A stretch of DNA of 64,000 bases from Flavobacteriales bacterium. Its GTDB lineage: Bacteria; Bacteroidota; Bacteroidia; Flavobacteriales_F; PHOS-HE28. Below the pieces are notes generated by a model. It had not been told where the DNA came from and did no database searches. It saw only the letters and a program-made list of their open reading frames with translations. Numbering within the stretch: the stretch's first letter is position 1; every line of letters starts with the position of its first letter. Shown here one piece after another: positions 9,591-18,936 of this stretch. The stretch spans positions 186,001-250,000 of the forward strand of contig JAEUSY010000004.1 of assembly GCA_016788295.1 (NCBI GenBank), read 5' to 3'. The translations under genes and the position numbers were made by a program.

Positions 9591-9926
9591 ATGAGCCCCA
9601 ACGACCTCTCCATTGTCGCTAAGCACGTGATGAAGCTGCTCGTGGAGCGGCGCTTCGAGGAACTGGAAGTGGCTTCGGGCGGTGCTGGCCTGAGCGCCGA
9701 CGACATGGAAGCCGCGGTGGACGATATCGGCGGCAAACTCGTGATGCCTCCCGAGAATATTTGGCGGGACCTTAGCGCCCGCGCTGTGAGGAACGTACCC
9801 GATGCGTTCGAGCTCTCTTTGGACCTGTATACCAAAGGCGGCCGTTCGGGCAGTACCGTGGAACTGATGGTCCAGCTACGGAGTGGGACACCTGCGGTCG
9901 TGGTGGAGGATATCATTGTGAGCTGA
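9591..9926 (+). CDS. Small hypothetical protein, DUF7668-like
   Basis: 111 residues with an acidic alpha/beta character. An N-terminal helix region (IVAKHVMKLLVERRFEELE) is followed by LSADDMEAAVDDIGGKLVMPPENIWRDL and a strand-rich C terminus (FELSLDLYTKGGRSGSTVELMVQL). This layout recalls the DUF7668 domain, a small unannotated family, but I assign it only from memory of the pattern. No signal peptide or membrane segment is present. The start is 20 bases after the previous gene. Confidence 0.6.
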   Translation: MSPNDLSIVAKHVMKLLVERRFEELEVASGGAGLSADDMEAAVDDIGGKLVMPPENIWRDLSARAVRNVPDAFELSLDLYTKGGRSGSTVELMVQLRSGTPAVVVEDIIVS

Positions 9927-10020
9927 GGGTCCGGAAAACCTCGGTCGGGATCACCTCCATCGAGCAGATCGGATGTGACCCTCCTTGATCGAAGGCTATT
10001 GCCCCTCCCGTAGCACTCAC

Positions 10021-10572
10021 TTATCGATCGTTCACTTCCTCCTCCGGAACCACCCAGTAGATCATGCGGCCCTTGCGCTCGCCGGTGTAGGTGAGGAAAA
10101 ACCCGATGTGTTGCACGTAGTCCGTTTCATCCACACCGATGAACGCATTGAAGTAGAGGCTCTGTGCCCGCACGAGATCGAAGTCCAAGGCGTACAGGCC
10201 TGCTTGAGCAAGGAAGTCCGCATCCAAACTGTCGGCAAAGGTGAACCTGGTCAACACCGTGTCTACTACTGGTCCGTGTGCGTTGGTCAACTGGATCCGG
10301 TAACTGCGGTCGAAGTTCGACCCGCCGCTACCGGTACCCGTGATGGTTAGGCGATGCGGCTCGTTGTACAGGCTCAATGCGGTCTCGCTGAAAACCGTAT
10401 CGGCTTCGCGCGCGGCAACTTCCGCTTCGATCTCCAGGGAAGGCCATGAACCGCTGGTATCCACCGTTGCAGATGAGACCTCGGGTTGCAAGCTGGGAGC
10501 TACACAGCCTACCGACAACATGATGACCATGGTTGCTGCGATGGTCCAGTTGGCACTTGCGTAGATGAACAT
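10021..10572 (-). CDS. Hypothetical lipoprotein
   Basis: 183 residues. The N terminus is hydrophobic and ends in a lipobox-like MLSVGC, so it is probably a lipoprotein anchored at about Cys23. The mature part is strand-rich and soluble, with no motif I recognise (for example ALSLYNEPHRLTITGTGSGGS and ERKGRMIYWVVPEEE). It is the last gene before the convergent 9.6 kb genes. An ATG 14 codons downstream of the chosen start would give a shorter signal peptide. Confidence 0.65.
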   Translation of the reverse strand: MFIYASANWTIAATMVIMLSVGCVAPSLQPEVSSATVDTSGSWPSLEIEAEVAAREADTVFSETALSLYNEPHRLTITGTGSGGSNFDRSYRIQLTNAHGPVVDTVLTRFTFADSLDADFLAQAGLYALDFDLVRAQSLYFNAFIGVDETDYVQHIGFFLTYTGERKGRMIYWVVPEEEVNDR

Positions 10573-10589
10573 TGTTGATGTGCTCTGAC

Positions 10590-11798
10590 CTACACCAGCT
10601 CGTTCATCGCCCCTGCCACCATCATGCCCGCACCGATCACCAGCGCATCCTCATCCACATCGAACGCCGCCGTATGCAGGCCGCTTTGCGTTCCCGCCTT
10701 GGTGGGATTGCCGGTACCGAGGCGGTAGAAGCAGCCGGGCATCACATGCGTGTAGTACGCAAAGTCCTCGGCGCCCATGCGGATGTCCATGTCCACCACG
10801 TTCCCTTCGCCCACGAGTTGCGTCGCCACAGCGCGCATGCGTGCGGTCAGCTCAGGGTCGTTCTTCACCACCGGCGATCCCTTCACGATGCGGAAATCGA
10901 CCTTCCCCTGCATACTGCGCACGACCTCCTGGGCGATGCGAGGTAACAGCTCATGTAAACGGGCACGCAGGTCCTCATTGAAGGTGCGCAAGGTGCCTTC
11001 GATGGACACCGCCTCGGGAACGATGTTCGTAGCACCGTTCGCCATGAACTTCCCGAAGCTGATCACCATGGGCTCGCCCTGTGGCACCGCGCGTTCGGCC
11101 ACTTCGTAGAGCATGGGCAGCAAACGCGCCGCGATCAGAATAGGATCAACAAGGCGGTCGCGTACGGAAGCGTGTCCACCCTTGCCTTGCACGGTGATGT
11201 ATAGCTCATCGGCCGCTGCCATGAACGGACCACTGCGGAAACCGAGCTTGCCAATGGGAAGCTCAGGCGTTACGTGTTGGCCGATGATACTTGATGGCGT
11301 TGGGTCCGAAAGCACGCCTTCCTTCACCATCAGCGACGCTCCGCCCGGCTCCTTCTCCTCGCCCGGCTGGAACACGAGCATCACATTGCCGCTCCACTCG
11401 TGGCGCATGCGATGCAATGCGACCCCAGCACCCAGCACCATGGCCGTGTGCGCGTCGTGGCCACAGGCGTGCATGACACCATCGTTCAATGAGCAGAATT
11501 CCGGCTTGCCTGTTTCCTGGATCGGCAGGGCATCCATGTCGGCGCGCAGGGCAATGCACCGATCGCTCGGTCGCTGGGTACCGCGCACCACGGCGATAAG
11601 GCCTGTGCCCTTGGCCTCGGGCGTAAGCTTGGCCACACCTTCGCGCACTTCGATGCCTTCGCGTTTCAGCACATCGGCAACGTACGCCACGGTATCGTGC
11701 TCGCGGAACGAAAGCTCGGGATGGCGGTGCAGGTGTCGTCTCCACAGCACCATGTCGGCCTGCATGCGCTCCACCTCGGCGTGTATCCGCTGGTTCAC
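10590..11798 (-). CDS. M20 family metallopeptidase / amidohydrolase
   Basis: A 402-residue zinc amidohydrolase of the M20D type, which includes N-acyl-amino-acid and hippurate hydrolases. Metal-site motifs are ACGHDAHTAM (Cys112, His114, Asp115, His117) and FQPGEEKEPGG (Glu147, Glu148). The lid-domain sequence GKGGHAS and the C-terminal GAEDFAYY are also present. The start is taken as GTG 11798, which overlaps the TGA stop of the upstream TauE gene as GTGA and gives the familiar N terminus up to WRRHLHRHPELS. Upstream in-frame starts would run deep into tauE. The substrate cannot be fixed from sequence. Confidence 0.88.
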   Translation of the reverse strand: MNQRIHAEVERMQADMVLWRRHLHRHPELSFREHDTVAYVADVLKREGIEVREGVAKLTPEAKGTGLIAVVRGTQRPSDRCIALRADMDALPIQETGKPEFCSLNDGVMHACGHDAHTAMVLGAGVALHRMRHEWSGNVMLVFQPGEEKEPGGASLMVKEGVLSDPTPSSIIGQHVTPELPIGKLGFRSGPFMAAADELYITVQGKGGHASVRDRLVDPILIAARLLPMLYEVAERAVPQGEPMVISFGKFMANGATNIVPEAVSIEGTLRTFNEDLRARLHELLPRIAQEVVRSMQGKVDFRIVKGSPVVKNDPELTARMRAVATQLVGEGNVVDMDIRMGAEDFAYYTHVMPGCFYRLGTGNPTKAGTQSGLHTAAFDVDEDALVIGAGMMVAGAMNELV

Positions 11799-12163
11799 TT
11801 GCCCAGGATGAGTTTCACGGAGATCAGCAGCATCAGCACGCCGAACACGCGTTTCACCGTTTCCATGGGCAACGAAAGCGACCACTTGCTACCGAAGTAA
11901 CCACCGACCACGAAGGCCACCGCGATCACGGCCACCATCTTCGGGTCGATCATGCCCGCCTTGTAGTAGTTGCGCACAGCAAGGGCCACCACAGGAAGCA
12001 CAAGCACGGCAAGGCTCGTTCCCTGTGCCTGATGTTGCGAATAGCCAAGCAGCATCACCAGAGCAGGCACCATCACCACACCGCCCCCAATACCCACGAA
12101 ACCACTGAGCACACCGGCCAGCAGACCGACAAGCGCAAGCAGGAACACGGTGATGAACGACAT
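11795..12163 (-). CDS. TauE/SafE family membrane protein, half-size
   Basis: 122-residue polytopic membrane protein of the sulfite exporter TauE/SafE (DUF81) family. It has the N-terminal family motif GFVGIGGGVVMVPAL and four hydrophobic helices. It is about half the length of standard members (compare the 268-residue paralogue at 35942), so it probably dimerises to form a full carrier. The substrate is unknown. It starts 6 bases after the stop of the 12170-15421 gene, and its stop overlaps the GTG start of the M20 gene, so the three genes form an operon. Confidence 0.82.
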   Translation of the reverse strand: MSFITVFLLALVGLLAGVLSGFVGIGGGVVMVPALVMLLGYSQHQAQGTSLAVLVLPVVALAVRNYYKAGMIDPKMVAVIAVAFVVGGYFGSKWSLSLPMETVKRVFGVLMLLISVKLILGK

Positions 12164-12169
12164 GGCTGA

Positions 12170-15100
12170 TCAGATATCGAGGCCCAGCGAGAAATGGAAC
12201 ACCGGCCTTTGGATCACGCCATCATCCACGCCCCAGCCCCAGTCGGCACGCATGAAGTAGCCCAGGATGCGCGTGTGGATACCGAAGCCGTAACTACCCA
12301 GCACAGGTTCGCGTTGGTTGATGAGCGTAATGGTGAGCGGGTTGCGGCGGATCACACGCTGGTTGAACGAATTGTCCGGGCTGTAGGGATCGCCGCCGGT
12401 CCATGCACTGCCGATATCGCCGAAGCCCACGATCTGGAAATTCTGGATGAAGTCGCTGCGGATGGGTCTGTTGAGCAGGTAGCGGAAGAGCGGTACGCGG
12501 ATCTCGGTATTGATCACGCCGAAGCTGGTACCGTTGCGGGCGTTGTAGTAGAAGCCGCGCATGGGCACGGACAGCGACTGGTAGAAATAATTCTGCGAGT
12601 AATCGATTGGAATACTGTTGTCCGTTTGAGAGAACAGCCAGTTATCCACCCCGCCCAGGAAGTGTATGATGCGCCGACTGCCGAATGAACCCGCACCGGC
12701 AAAGCGCGCCACCCAGATGATGTCGCGATGCACCTTCAACGAATGACGCAGATCAAGGCCCACTACCTGCATGTCGCCCTGCTTCGTGGGCTGCTGGTAG
12801 TATTCGGCGAAGACCTTCAGCTTCCAGCCGGTCCACAGGTTGAGGCCGCGCGGAATGGAACTGTCGTAGATGTATTCGAGCTTGCCGCCGGCCATTTCAT
12901 CATAACTGTTGCCAGCGCGCAGGCTGAGCATGTCGATGGACTGCACCACGTAGCGATCGTTGCGGTACATCACCGAGGCCCGCAGGCTGGCCAGTTCGCT
13001 GAACGGCCAGCTGACCTGGTAACGGATGTTATGCGTATGCACCTTGTACACCGAGGTCTGCGTGAGCCCTTGATAGGCTTGGCGCTGGAAGGAGATACGC
13101 TTGTCCAGACGGCGCTTCACGTTCTCGAAGGCCACGAGGTAATCGTTGTTGTTCAGGTCAAGCGCGAGGCGGAAACCACCCACCACGCGGTAATCCTCGA
13201 ACAGGTCCGAAATGCTCAATCGCGTGAGCGCGCTGAGGCCGGGATTCAGTTCCGGCGCACCGGTGAACGGCTGATAGAACTGGTTGGAGAAACTGTTATC
13301 CACCTGGGTCACCACGGCATCCATGGTGAAGTTGACGTTGTAGTTACGCTGCTCGGGCCACACGAAGGGCTTGGCAGGAACCGTGTCATTGGGCGCGGTC
13401 GTAGTTGTAGCTGCTGGTGCTGAACGCGACGTGGGCTTCGACGCTGGCTTGGCCCCGTCCACCTCATCACTGAACACATAGTTGCGCGTATCCACGGCGT
13501 CCTTGCCGGAGGGCCTTGGCACTTGCGGGTCCACCTTCACCACCGGGTTCATGTCATCGGTCACCGACGTGGGGTTGGTGGCATCGCGGGGTTCGGGCGA
13601 ACCTTGACCGGTACTGCCCGTGGTGGTCGTACGCGCGATCGGACCCTGGTAGAAGCGGTATCGGCCGTTGGAGTATTGCAACTGCGCCAGTCTTCCACGG
13701 TCGGGATGGACGTCCTGCTCGAGGATGGAACGGCGCAGATCGGTCAGCTGCTCTTCAACGGTGAAATAGCGGTAGTGAACCGTGGTGTCGATGTGGCTCA
13801 CCGTACTGTCATAATGCACAAGGAAACGGTTGACGATGCCGTCCGCATCGCGCAGGAACACATAGTTCGAGCTGTCGTAGCGCGCAGGCTGCATCTCGTT
13901 GACTCCCGGCGTGTTCGTGAGCCTTGTCAGCAGGCGCGAGCGTGTTTCCACATCGAGCAGGAAGATGTCCTTGCTGCCGTTCACCAAGGCCACGTTGGCA
14001 TTGCTTCGCAGCGTATCATCCGGGCGATCACTGGCGAAGATCACGCGACGGTCATCGTCCACGAAGCGCGGGTCCAGGTCATCGAACTGATCATCCGTGA
14101 GCTGCTCCTGGCGATTGCCGATCACGAAGTACTGGTAGAGGTCGGTGCGGCCATCACGCACGGCGCTCATCACCATGCTGCGACCATCCTTGGAGTAGGA
14201 CATGCTCAGTATCTTCTCCAGCATGTACACCTCCTTTTCGGTGGTCTTCCGATCATCAAGCGTATAGGTGCACAGCAGCAACTTCCCCTTTCGCTCCACG
14301 GCATAGGAAAGGGCCTTGCTCGTGGGATGCCATGCCAACACCGGGAAGGTCTTGTCCACGATGCGCTCCATCTTCTTCTCCCCCTTCACGATCCGACGCA
14401 GCTTGCGTGTGGCCGGCTCGTACAGCCATAACTTGTATTGCCCCAGTTCATTGCTCACCCAGGCCATGTACCGGCCATCGGGGCTCTGCTTGAACTGGCT
14501 ATAGGTACGCTGCTTGCGGGTCTTGATGGCCAGGGGTTCCTGCGAAAGCTCCTTGCGGAAGCGGTCCTCCTCCTTGAACCGGGTCTTGTAGTAGGCCAGA
14601 CATTCCTCGGCCAATGTCTTGAAGGAGACACCGAGCACGAACAGGAATCCGCTCTCGGCATTGCGGCTCACGCGGGTCATGTACAGGATGTTGGGTATCA
14701 CCCCCGGACCATACACCTCTGCCACGTACTTCCAAATGGCATGGCCCACCAGTCGAGCATCATCGCCCTGCAACCGATTGAACTTGTCGAAACGACCGGC
14801 CAGAACGCCATCACGCAGGCGGCTGTTCATCTCGGCATCCCATGGGTTGCTGTGGTATGAGATGATGCCATCGGTGTACCACGGTGGCAGCGTCATGAAG
14901 GTGGCACTGCGCAGCATTTCGCGCCAGTTGCCTCCGAACATCATCTGGTCGATGATGACGTGCGCGATGCCCGAGCGGATCTGTCGGTCGAGCAGTTCAT
15001 GATCTCCCTCGAAGTACACGAAGATCTTGGTGCCAACGATGCGTGTGAGGCCACCAATGTTCAGTTGTCCGTCCGCGCCGGCCAGACCGATGTTGCTCTG

Positions 15101-15421
15101 CCTGAAATCGGTGAGGGAGTTGTAGACGATGAACTGCAAGCGCTCGTCCACAGCAAAATCGAAGGCCACCTCCAGTTCCCTTAGGTGACGTTCGGCGGCC
15201 ATGGCGGTGTAGCGCGCAAGGTCGCGGCCTTCCTTGTAGAAGTACACCTCCATATCGCGGAAGCGGTACTGCTGCCAAAGGAAGTCCTGGTACTGCACCC
15301 TGTTCTTGCCATACTCCTGCTGCGAACCCGAGTAGAACTGGGCGCGCAGCAGGGCTGCAGGCAGGAGCACGGCCAGTGCCATGGCCAGCCAACGGGAACG
15401 GAGCGGGGTTACGGGCAGCAC
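12170..15421 (-). CDS. Giant surface protein: peptidase-MA-like region, TolB-like propeller, outer-membrane barrel
   Basis: About 1,083 residues from a GTG start at 15421. A signal peptide ends at ALLRAQ. An N-terminal region resembles peptidase MA-like proteins (YNSLTDFRQSNIG, then PPWYTDGIISY), but the position expected for HExxH reads HVIID, so it may be catalytically dead. TolB/PD40-type propeller repeats follow (QSPDGRYMAWVSNE, SYSKDGRSMVMSA). A low-complexity Pro/Thr-rich linker leads to a C-terminal barrel that resembles surface-antigen proteins and ends in FHFSLGLDI. Similar architectures are common in Bacteroidota but uncharacterised. An ATG at 15382 is an alternative start; 15520 would overlap the divergent gene. 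Confidence 0.75.
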   Translation of the reverse strand: MLPVTPLRSRWLAMALAVLLPAALLRAQFYSGSQQEYGKNRVQYQDFLWQQYRFRDMEVYFYKEGRDLARYTAMAAERHLRELEVAFDFAVDERLQFIVYNSLTDFRQSNIGLAGADGQLNIGGLTRIVGTKIFVYFEGDHELLDRQIRSGIAHVIIDQMMFGGNWREMLRSATFMTLPPWYTDGIISYHSNPWDAEMNSRLRDGVLAGRFDKFNRLQGDDARLVGHAIWKYVAEVYGPGVIPNILYMTRVSRNAESGFLFVLGVSFKTLAEECLAYYKTRFKEEDRFRKELSQEPLAIKTRKQRTYSQFKQSPDGRYMAWVSNELGQYKLWLYEPATRKLRRIVKGEKKMERIVDKTFPVLAWHPTSKALSYAVERKGKLLLCTYTLDDRKTTEKEVYMLEKILSMSYSKDGRSMVMSAVRDGRTDLYQYFVIGNRQEQLTDDQFDDLDPRFVDDDRRVIFASDRPDDTLRSNANVALVNGSKDIFLLDVETRSRLLTRLTNTPGVNEMQPARYDSSNYVFLRDADGIVNRFLVHYDSTVSHIDTTVHYRYFTVEEQLTDLRRSILEQDVHPDRGRLAQLQYSNGRYRFYQGPIARTTTTGSTGQGSPEPRDATNPTSVTDDMNPVVKVDPQVPRPSGKDAVDTRNYVFSDEVDGAKPASKPTSRSAPAATTTTAPNDTVPAKPFVWPEQRNYNVNFTMDAVVTQVDNSFSNQFYQPFTGAPELNPGLSALTRLSISDLFEDYRVVGGFRLALDLNNNDYLVAFENVKRRLDKRISFQRQAYQGLTQTSVYKVHTHNIRYQVSWPFSELASLRASVMYRNDRYVVQSIDMLSLRAGNSYDEMAGGKLEYIYDSSIPRGLNLWTGWKLKVFAEYYQQPTKQGDMQVVGLDLRHSLKVHRDIIWVARFAGAGSFGSRRIIHFLGGVDNWLFSQTDNSIPIDYSQNYFYQSLSVPMRGFYYNARNGTSFGVINTEIRVPLFRYLLNRPIRSDFIQNFQIVGFGDIGSAWTGGDPYSPDNSFNQRVIRRNPLTITLINQREPVLGSYGFGIHTRILGYFMRADWGWGVDDGVIQRPVFHFSLGLDI

Positions 15422-15491
15422 GCTTGGAAGATAGCTACTTTCGAGCCCCTTTGCCGGGGCAATTCCCTGCGAATTTCGGGCTTTTACCGCC

Positions 15492-16127
15492 ATGCTCAGC
15501 GTCGCCAAGTTCACCTTCAATCCCTTTCAGGAAAACACCTATGTACTGCATAATGGTTCGCAGGCCCTGTTGATCGACCCCGGGTGCTACAATACCGCAG
15601 AGGAGCGCGAGCTTGAGGCCTGGCTGGCGGAGAACGCACTTACCCCCGTCCGTCTTGTGCTGACCCATGCACACATCGACCATGTGTTCGGCTGTGCCTG
15701 GGCCCACCGGCGCTACGGCCTGCTGCCTGAACTGCACCCAGCCGACCACATGCTCCTGAACGGCGCACCGCAAGTGGCCCGCATGTATGGCCTGCCTTTC
15801 GAGGAGGGTGCCGGACCGGGTGGCGAACTGGTCCCGGGCAGCACGATCACCTTGGGAGATGACCGGTTGGAGATCCTGTTCGTTCCGGGACATGCGCCGG
15901 GACATGTGGCCCTGTACTCCGCCGAACAACGATTCGTGATCGCCGGCGATGTGCTGTTCCGCGATAGCATCGGGCGCACCGACCTTCCGGGCGGCGACCT
16001 GGACACCCTGCTACTCAGCATCCGCGAACAACTGTTCCCCTTGGGCGACGAGGTGACCGTGTACTGCGGCCATGGGCCCGAGACCACCATTGGGCGCGAG
16101 CGGAAGATGAATCCGTTCCTGCGTTAG
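15492..16127 (+). CDS. MBL-fold metallo-hydrolase, glyoxalase II-like
   Basis: A 211-residue metallo-beta-lactamase-fold hydrolase. The binuclear metal motif THAHIDH (residues 58-64) is complete, and GHAPGHV, AGDVLFRDSIGRTD and CGHGPETTIGRE supply the other ligands in the order seen in YcbL-type glyoxalase II proteins. It lacks the C-terminal glutathione-binding domain of classical GloB, so hydroxyacylglutathione hydrolase activity is possible but not certain. It is monocistronic and divergent from the giant surface protein. TACTTTCG at about 15435 may be the -7 element. Confidence 0.85.
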   Translation: MLSVAKFTFNPFQENTYVLHNGSQALLIDPGCYNTAEERELEAWLAENALTPVRLVLTHAHIDHVFGCAWAHRRYGLLPELHPADHMLLNGAPQVARMYGLPFEEGAGPGGELVPGSTITLGDDRLEILFVPGHAPGHVALYSAEQRFVIAGDVLFRDSIGRTDLPGGDLDTLLLSIREQLFPLGDEVTVYCGHGPETTIGRERKMNPFLR

Positions 16128-16190
16128 GCCTGAAGGCTTTCGTGCGAGGGATGGCTTGATCAGTGGGCAGTTGGCAGTTGGCCGTGGGTG

Positions 16191-17057
16191 CTAAGGGTGA
16201 TAGCTATCCGGCTTGTACTGCTTGGTTCGGCCTTTTTCGAACTCGTTGTGCTTGATGGGTGGCGGACAATCGAATCCATTGCGCGCACGCAGGAAAAGGA
16301 ACCGAACGCTGAGGATGATCGGACGGTACTGGCTGCTGAACCACTGCAGCTGTCCGAACCCCTGGTCAGGGGGCGTGATACTGAAAACGGGCGTCTCCAG
16401 GGCGGGAATGAGGATCAGCTTGCCGGTGAGCTTGAAGCCATAGCCGACCCTGAAATGTAGTTGCCCGATGAGGTCCGGCGGGAAGCCATGCTGGTTGAGC
16501 ACGGGGTCGCCCGTATGCTCGTAGTCGCTTCCCAAACGGTAGTCCAGGTTGGCACCAAGGCTTAGCTGCACGAACTGGTAGTTGCCGGTCTGGATGAATT
16601 TGTTGGCGTTCACCTGAAAGGTCAGCAAGCGCTCAGCGAAGGTCCCCTCGCCAGCCAAGGATGAGGTCGTGTCGCCGCGCATCAAAGTGCTTTCATAGGA
16701 CTCCCGGCCGCGCAGGTTCTTGTACGCAAGACCCGCATCGAAATAGTCCACCACCACGGGGTCGCGCGTGAACCAGGTCAGTCCACCTTCCAGGTAGAAC
16801 CCGATGCGGCCGTTGGGATCGTAGGTGGCCTTGTACAGCGTGTCGTTGCTGCGAAGCACTTCCTCCTCCTCATTGTTGATGCGGGTGTGGGTCCACGTAA
16901 TGCCCGGCCCGATGAACCATCCGATGCGCTTGGCCTGGCCCTCAAGGGGAATGATGTCGGGGCGTTTGCGCTGTGCGAATGACGGGCTCGCAGCGGCAAG
17001 ACCGAGAAGCAGGAGAAGGACGACCCTGAGCATGAGCACGAAAGTGGGAGCCCGCAT
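16191..17057 (-). CDS. Hypothetical outer-membrane beta-barrel protein
   Basis: About 288 residues from ATG 17057. A clear signal peptide ends PSFAQ. The mature protein is rich in alternating strands (RIGFYLEGGLTWF, YQFVQLSLGANLDYRLG, IGQLHFRVGYGFKL), as in a small outer-membrane barrel. The C terminus carries a soluble tail (FDCPPPIKHNEFEKG) rather than a terminal aromatic. I do not recognise a named family. The 36 bases upstream that extend the frame to 17093 are less likely to be coding. Confidence 0.65.
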   Translation of the reverse strand: MRAPTFVLMLRVVLLLLLGLAAASPSFAQRKRPDIIPLEGQAKRIGWFIGPGITWTHTRINNEEEEVLRSNDTLYKATYDPNGRIGFYLEGGLTWFTRDPVVVDYFDAGLAYKNLRGRESYESTLMRGDTTSSLAGEGTFAERLLTFQVNANKFIQTGNYQFVQLSLGANLDYRLGSDYEHTGDPVLNQHGFPPDLIGQLHFRVGYGFKLTGKLILIPALETPVFSITPPDQGFGQLQWFSSQYRPIILSVRFLFLRARNGFDCPPPIKHNEFEKGRTKQYKPDSYHP

Positions 17058-17145
17058 GGAGACAGAACGACCGTAATGCTGGGAAAGTGTCAACGTGGCC
17101 GTGTGGGGATCGGCCGCGCGAGCTTTCGAATTGCACCTGCGGGGA

Positions 17146-17523
17146 TCAACGGTAAACCAACAGCCCCAAGCCTCTCGCGTCTAAACAAACTGTGTCAAGA
17201 AGTCTCCTCTGCGATCCGATGCGGCATTTCCGGACGTTAGTCCAATACTCCTCCCGGACATCCTCATCGATATGCACAGGAGGACCGCCCTCATATAGGC
17301 GATCAGCACCATCCTTCCGGCAACCCTAGATCCAGAACTCCGCTCCGGTGCCTACCTCGAAGTAGTTCGACTTGAACCCTTGGCCAGCAAGCGTCTGAAA
17401 AGTTCGTCCCTTGTAATGGATCGAACTGCCAGACTTCGAGAAAGTGACCCGGCCGATCACAGCACCACCGACCAGACCTTGCGACTTGTCTTCGATGTAC
17501 ATGATGCGAGAGGTCGGACGCAT
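17146..17523 (-). pseudogene. Small conserved protein interrupted by an in-frame TAG
   Basis: The frame from ATG 17523 (or ATG 17502, MYIEDKSQGLVGGAVIG) reads 65 codons to TAG at 17326-17328. It continues in the same frame with GCRKDGADRLYEGGPP and VHIDEDVREEYW before stopping at 17146. From memory, a widespread small uncharacterised family has EYWISGCKKDG...DEDVREEYW at this point, so the stop appears to replace a serine codon (TCG to TAG, one base). No frameshift is needed. It starts 5 bases after the kmo stop. It may be a decayed gene, a sequence error or, less likely, a functional shortened protein. Confidence 0.72.
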
Positions 17524-17528
17524 GCTTA

Positions 17529-18872
17529 TCAGATCGCTTCCAACAACCCCAAGGCCACCTTCTCCACCTCCTCACTCTCCCACTTCTCCTCGATCCCCGG
17601 CATGGCCAGCACCTGCTCCATGATGCGGTCGTGGCGCAGGCCCTCATCCCACGCCTGCTTGTAGCCGATATCGCTGAACTTTACCTGGCTGTAGAGCGGG
17701 ATCCACTTGTCGGGGTGCTTGGTCTGCAGGCGGCCTTCGATCTTTTTGCGCAGGATGAACTGCGGGTCTGCGACGAGGTCGCGCATCTCCACGAAGTTGC
17801 GGAGCGATAGGTCGGCGATGGCGTCGCCGTTGGGCTTGCGCGCTTTGTGGTAGGCATCGAGCACGGTGCCCCAGTTGTCGTCGCCGTACTGATCGAGCAG
17901 GTCGTTCAGCACCTTGCAATCCTCGTAACCGGCGTTCATGCCTTCGCCATAGAAGGGCACGATGGCGTGGGCCGCATCGCCGATCAGCGCCACCTTGTCC
18001 TTGTGTGTCCATGGCGAGCAGCGGATGATGGCGAGGTTGCTCTGCGGGTTGCGGAAGTACTGCTCGGCGAGGTCGGGCAGCATCGGGATGGCATCCTTGA
18101 AGTGGTCGCCGAAGAAGCGCATGAGGTCCTTCTCGTCCTTGATGGTGTCGAAGGAGAACTCGCCCTCGTGCGGCATGAAGAGCGTGCCGGTGAAACCGCC
18201 ATCGGTATTGGCCAGGCCCATCATCATGAACCATCGGCGCGGCCAGATGTGCAGGCAGTGCGGGTCCATCTGCGGCGTGCCATCAGGCTTGGGCGCGAAG
18301 GCGATCTCCTTGTAGTCGTGCTCGATGAAGGTCTGGCTGAAGGTGAAACGTCCCTTCATCATTTCCTGCCGCACGGCGCTGGGTGCACCATCGCTTCCGA
18401 AGACCAGATCGGCGGGCACGGCCACGTTCTCGCCGCTCTGCTCGTTGTGGAAACTGCAGGTGGCCGTATCGAGGTTGACACCCGTGCAGCGGTGCTCGAA
18501 GTGCAGCTTCACATTGGGGAACTTCTCCGCTTCAGAGAGCATCACTTTGTTCAGCTCGCCGCGGCTCACGCTGTGGATCGGACGCTCGTCGATGCTGTAG
18601 GGCAGCCGCGCGGTGTTGCCTTCACGGTCGTGCGTCATGCGGGCATGCACGGGCACCACGATGCGCTCAACGGCCTCATGCACACCGGCCGCTTTCAGTG
18701 CGGTCCAACCACGGTGGCTCACCACCAGGTTGATGCTGCGCCCAGCATACACATTGGTCTTGCGCGGATCGGGACGACGTTCATAGACGTTAACGTTGTG
18801 TCCGCGCTTGGCGAGGAAAACGGTAAGCAAGCTGCCTACGAGACCGCCGCCGACGATGGTGATGTTCTTCAT
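17529..18872 (-). CDS. kmo: Kynurenine 3-monooxygenase
   Basis: FAD- and NADPH-dependent hydroxylase that converts kynurenine to 3-hydroxykynurenine in tryptophan breakdown. The 447-residue protein has the Rossmann start IVGGGLVGSLLTVFLAKRG, the arginine-containing region RSINLVVSHRG, the second FAD motif LIGDAAHAIVPFYGEGMNAGYED and the C-terminal membrane-associated region. GEGMNAGYEDC is typical of KMO rather than of general salicylate-type hydroxylases. It follows kynU by 64 bases. Together the two convert kynurenine to 3-hydroxyanthranilate, a step toward quinolinate and NAD. Confidence 0.92.
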   Translation of the reverse strand: MKNITIVGGGLVGSLLTVFLAKRGHNVNVYERRPDPRKTNVYAGRSINLVVSHRGWTALKAAGVHEAVERIVVPVHARMTHDREGNTARLPYSIDERPIHSVSRGELNKVMLSEAEKFPNVKLHFEHRCTGVNLDTATCSFHNEQSGENVAVPADLVFGSDGAPSAVRQEMMKGRFTFSQTFIEHDYKEIAFAPKPDGTPQMDPHCLHIWPRRWFMMMGLANTDGGFTGTLFMPHEGEFSFDTIKDEKDLMRFFGDHFKDAIPMLPDLAEQYFRNPQSNLAIIRCSPWTHKDKVALIGDAAHAIVPFYGEGMNAGYEDCKVLNDLLDQYGDDNWGTVLDAYHKARKPNGDAIADLSLRNFVEMRDLVADPQFILRKKIEGRLQTKHPDKWIPLYSQVKFSDIGYKQAWDEGLRHDRIMEQVLAMPGIEEKWESEEVEKVALGLLEAI

Positions 18873-18936
18873 TGTGTGATAGCGTTTGTTCGACCAGAAG
18901 GGTCGACAATACAGGTGCCCTGAAACCGGATCCGTG

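Noticed and set aside
16158-16190. GGCAGTTGGCAGTTGGC tandem phrase after the MBL hydrolase
   Set aside because: Only about two and a half 7-base units in a short gap; too little to call a repeat element.
17326-17328. Possible recoding of the in-frame TAG (pyrrolysine or suppressor tRNA)
   Set aside because: No pyl genes or suppressor tRNA are seen, and many neighbouring genes end in TAG as a normal stop.
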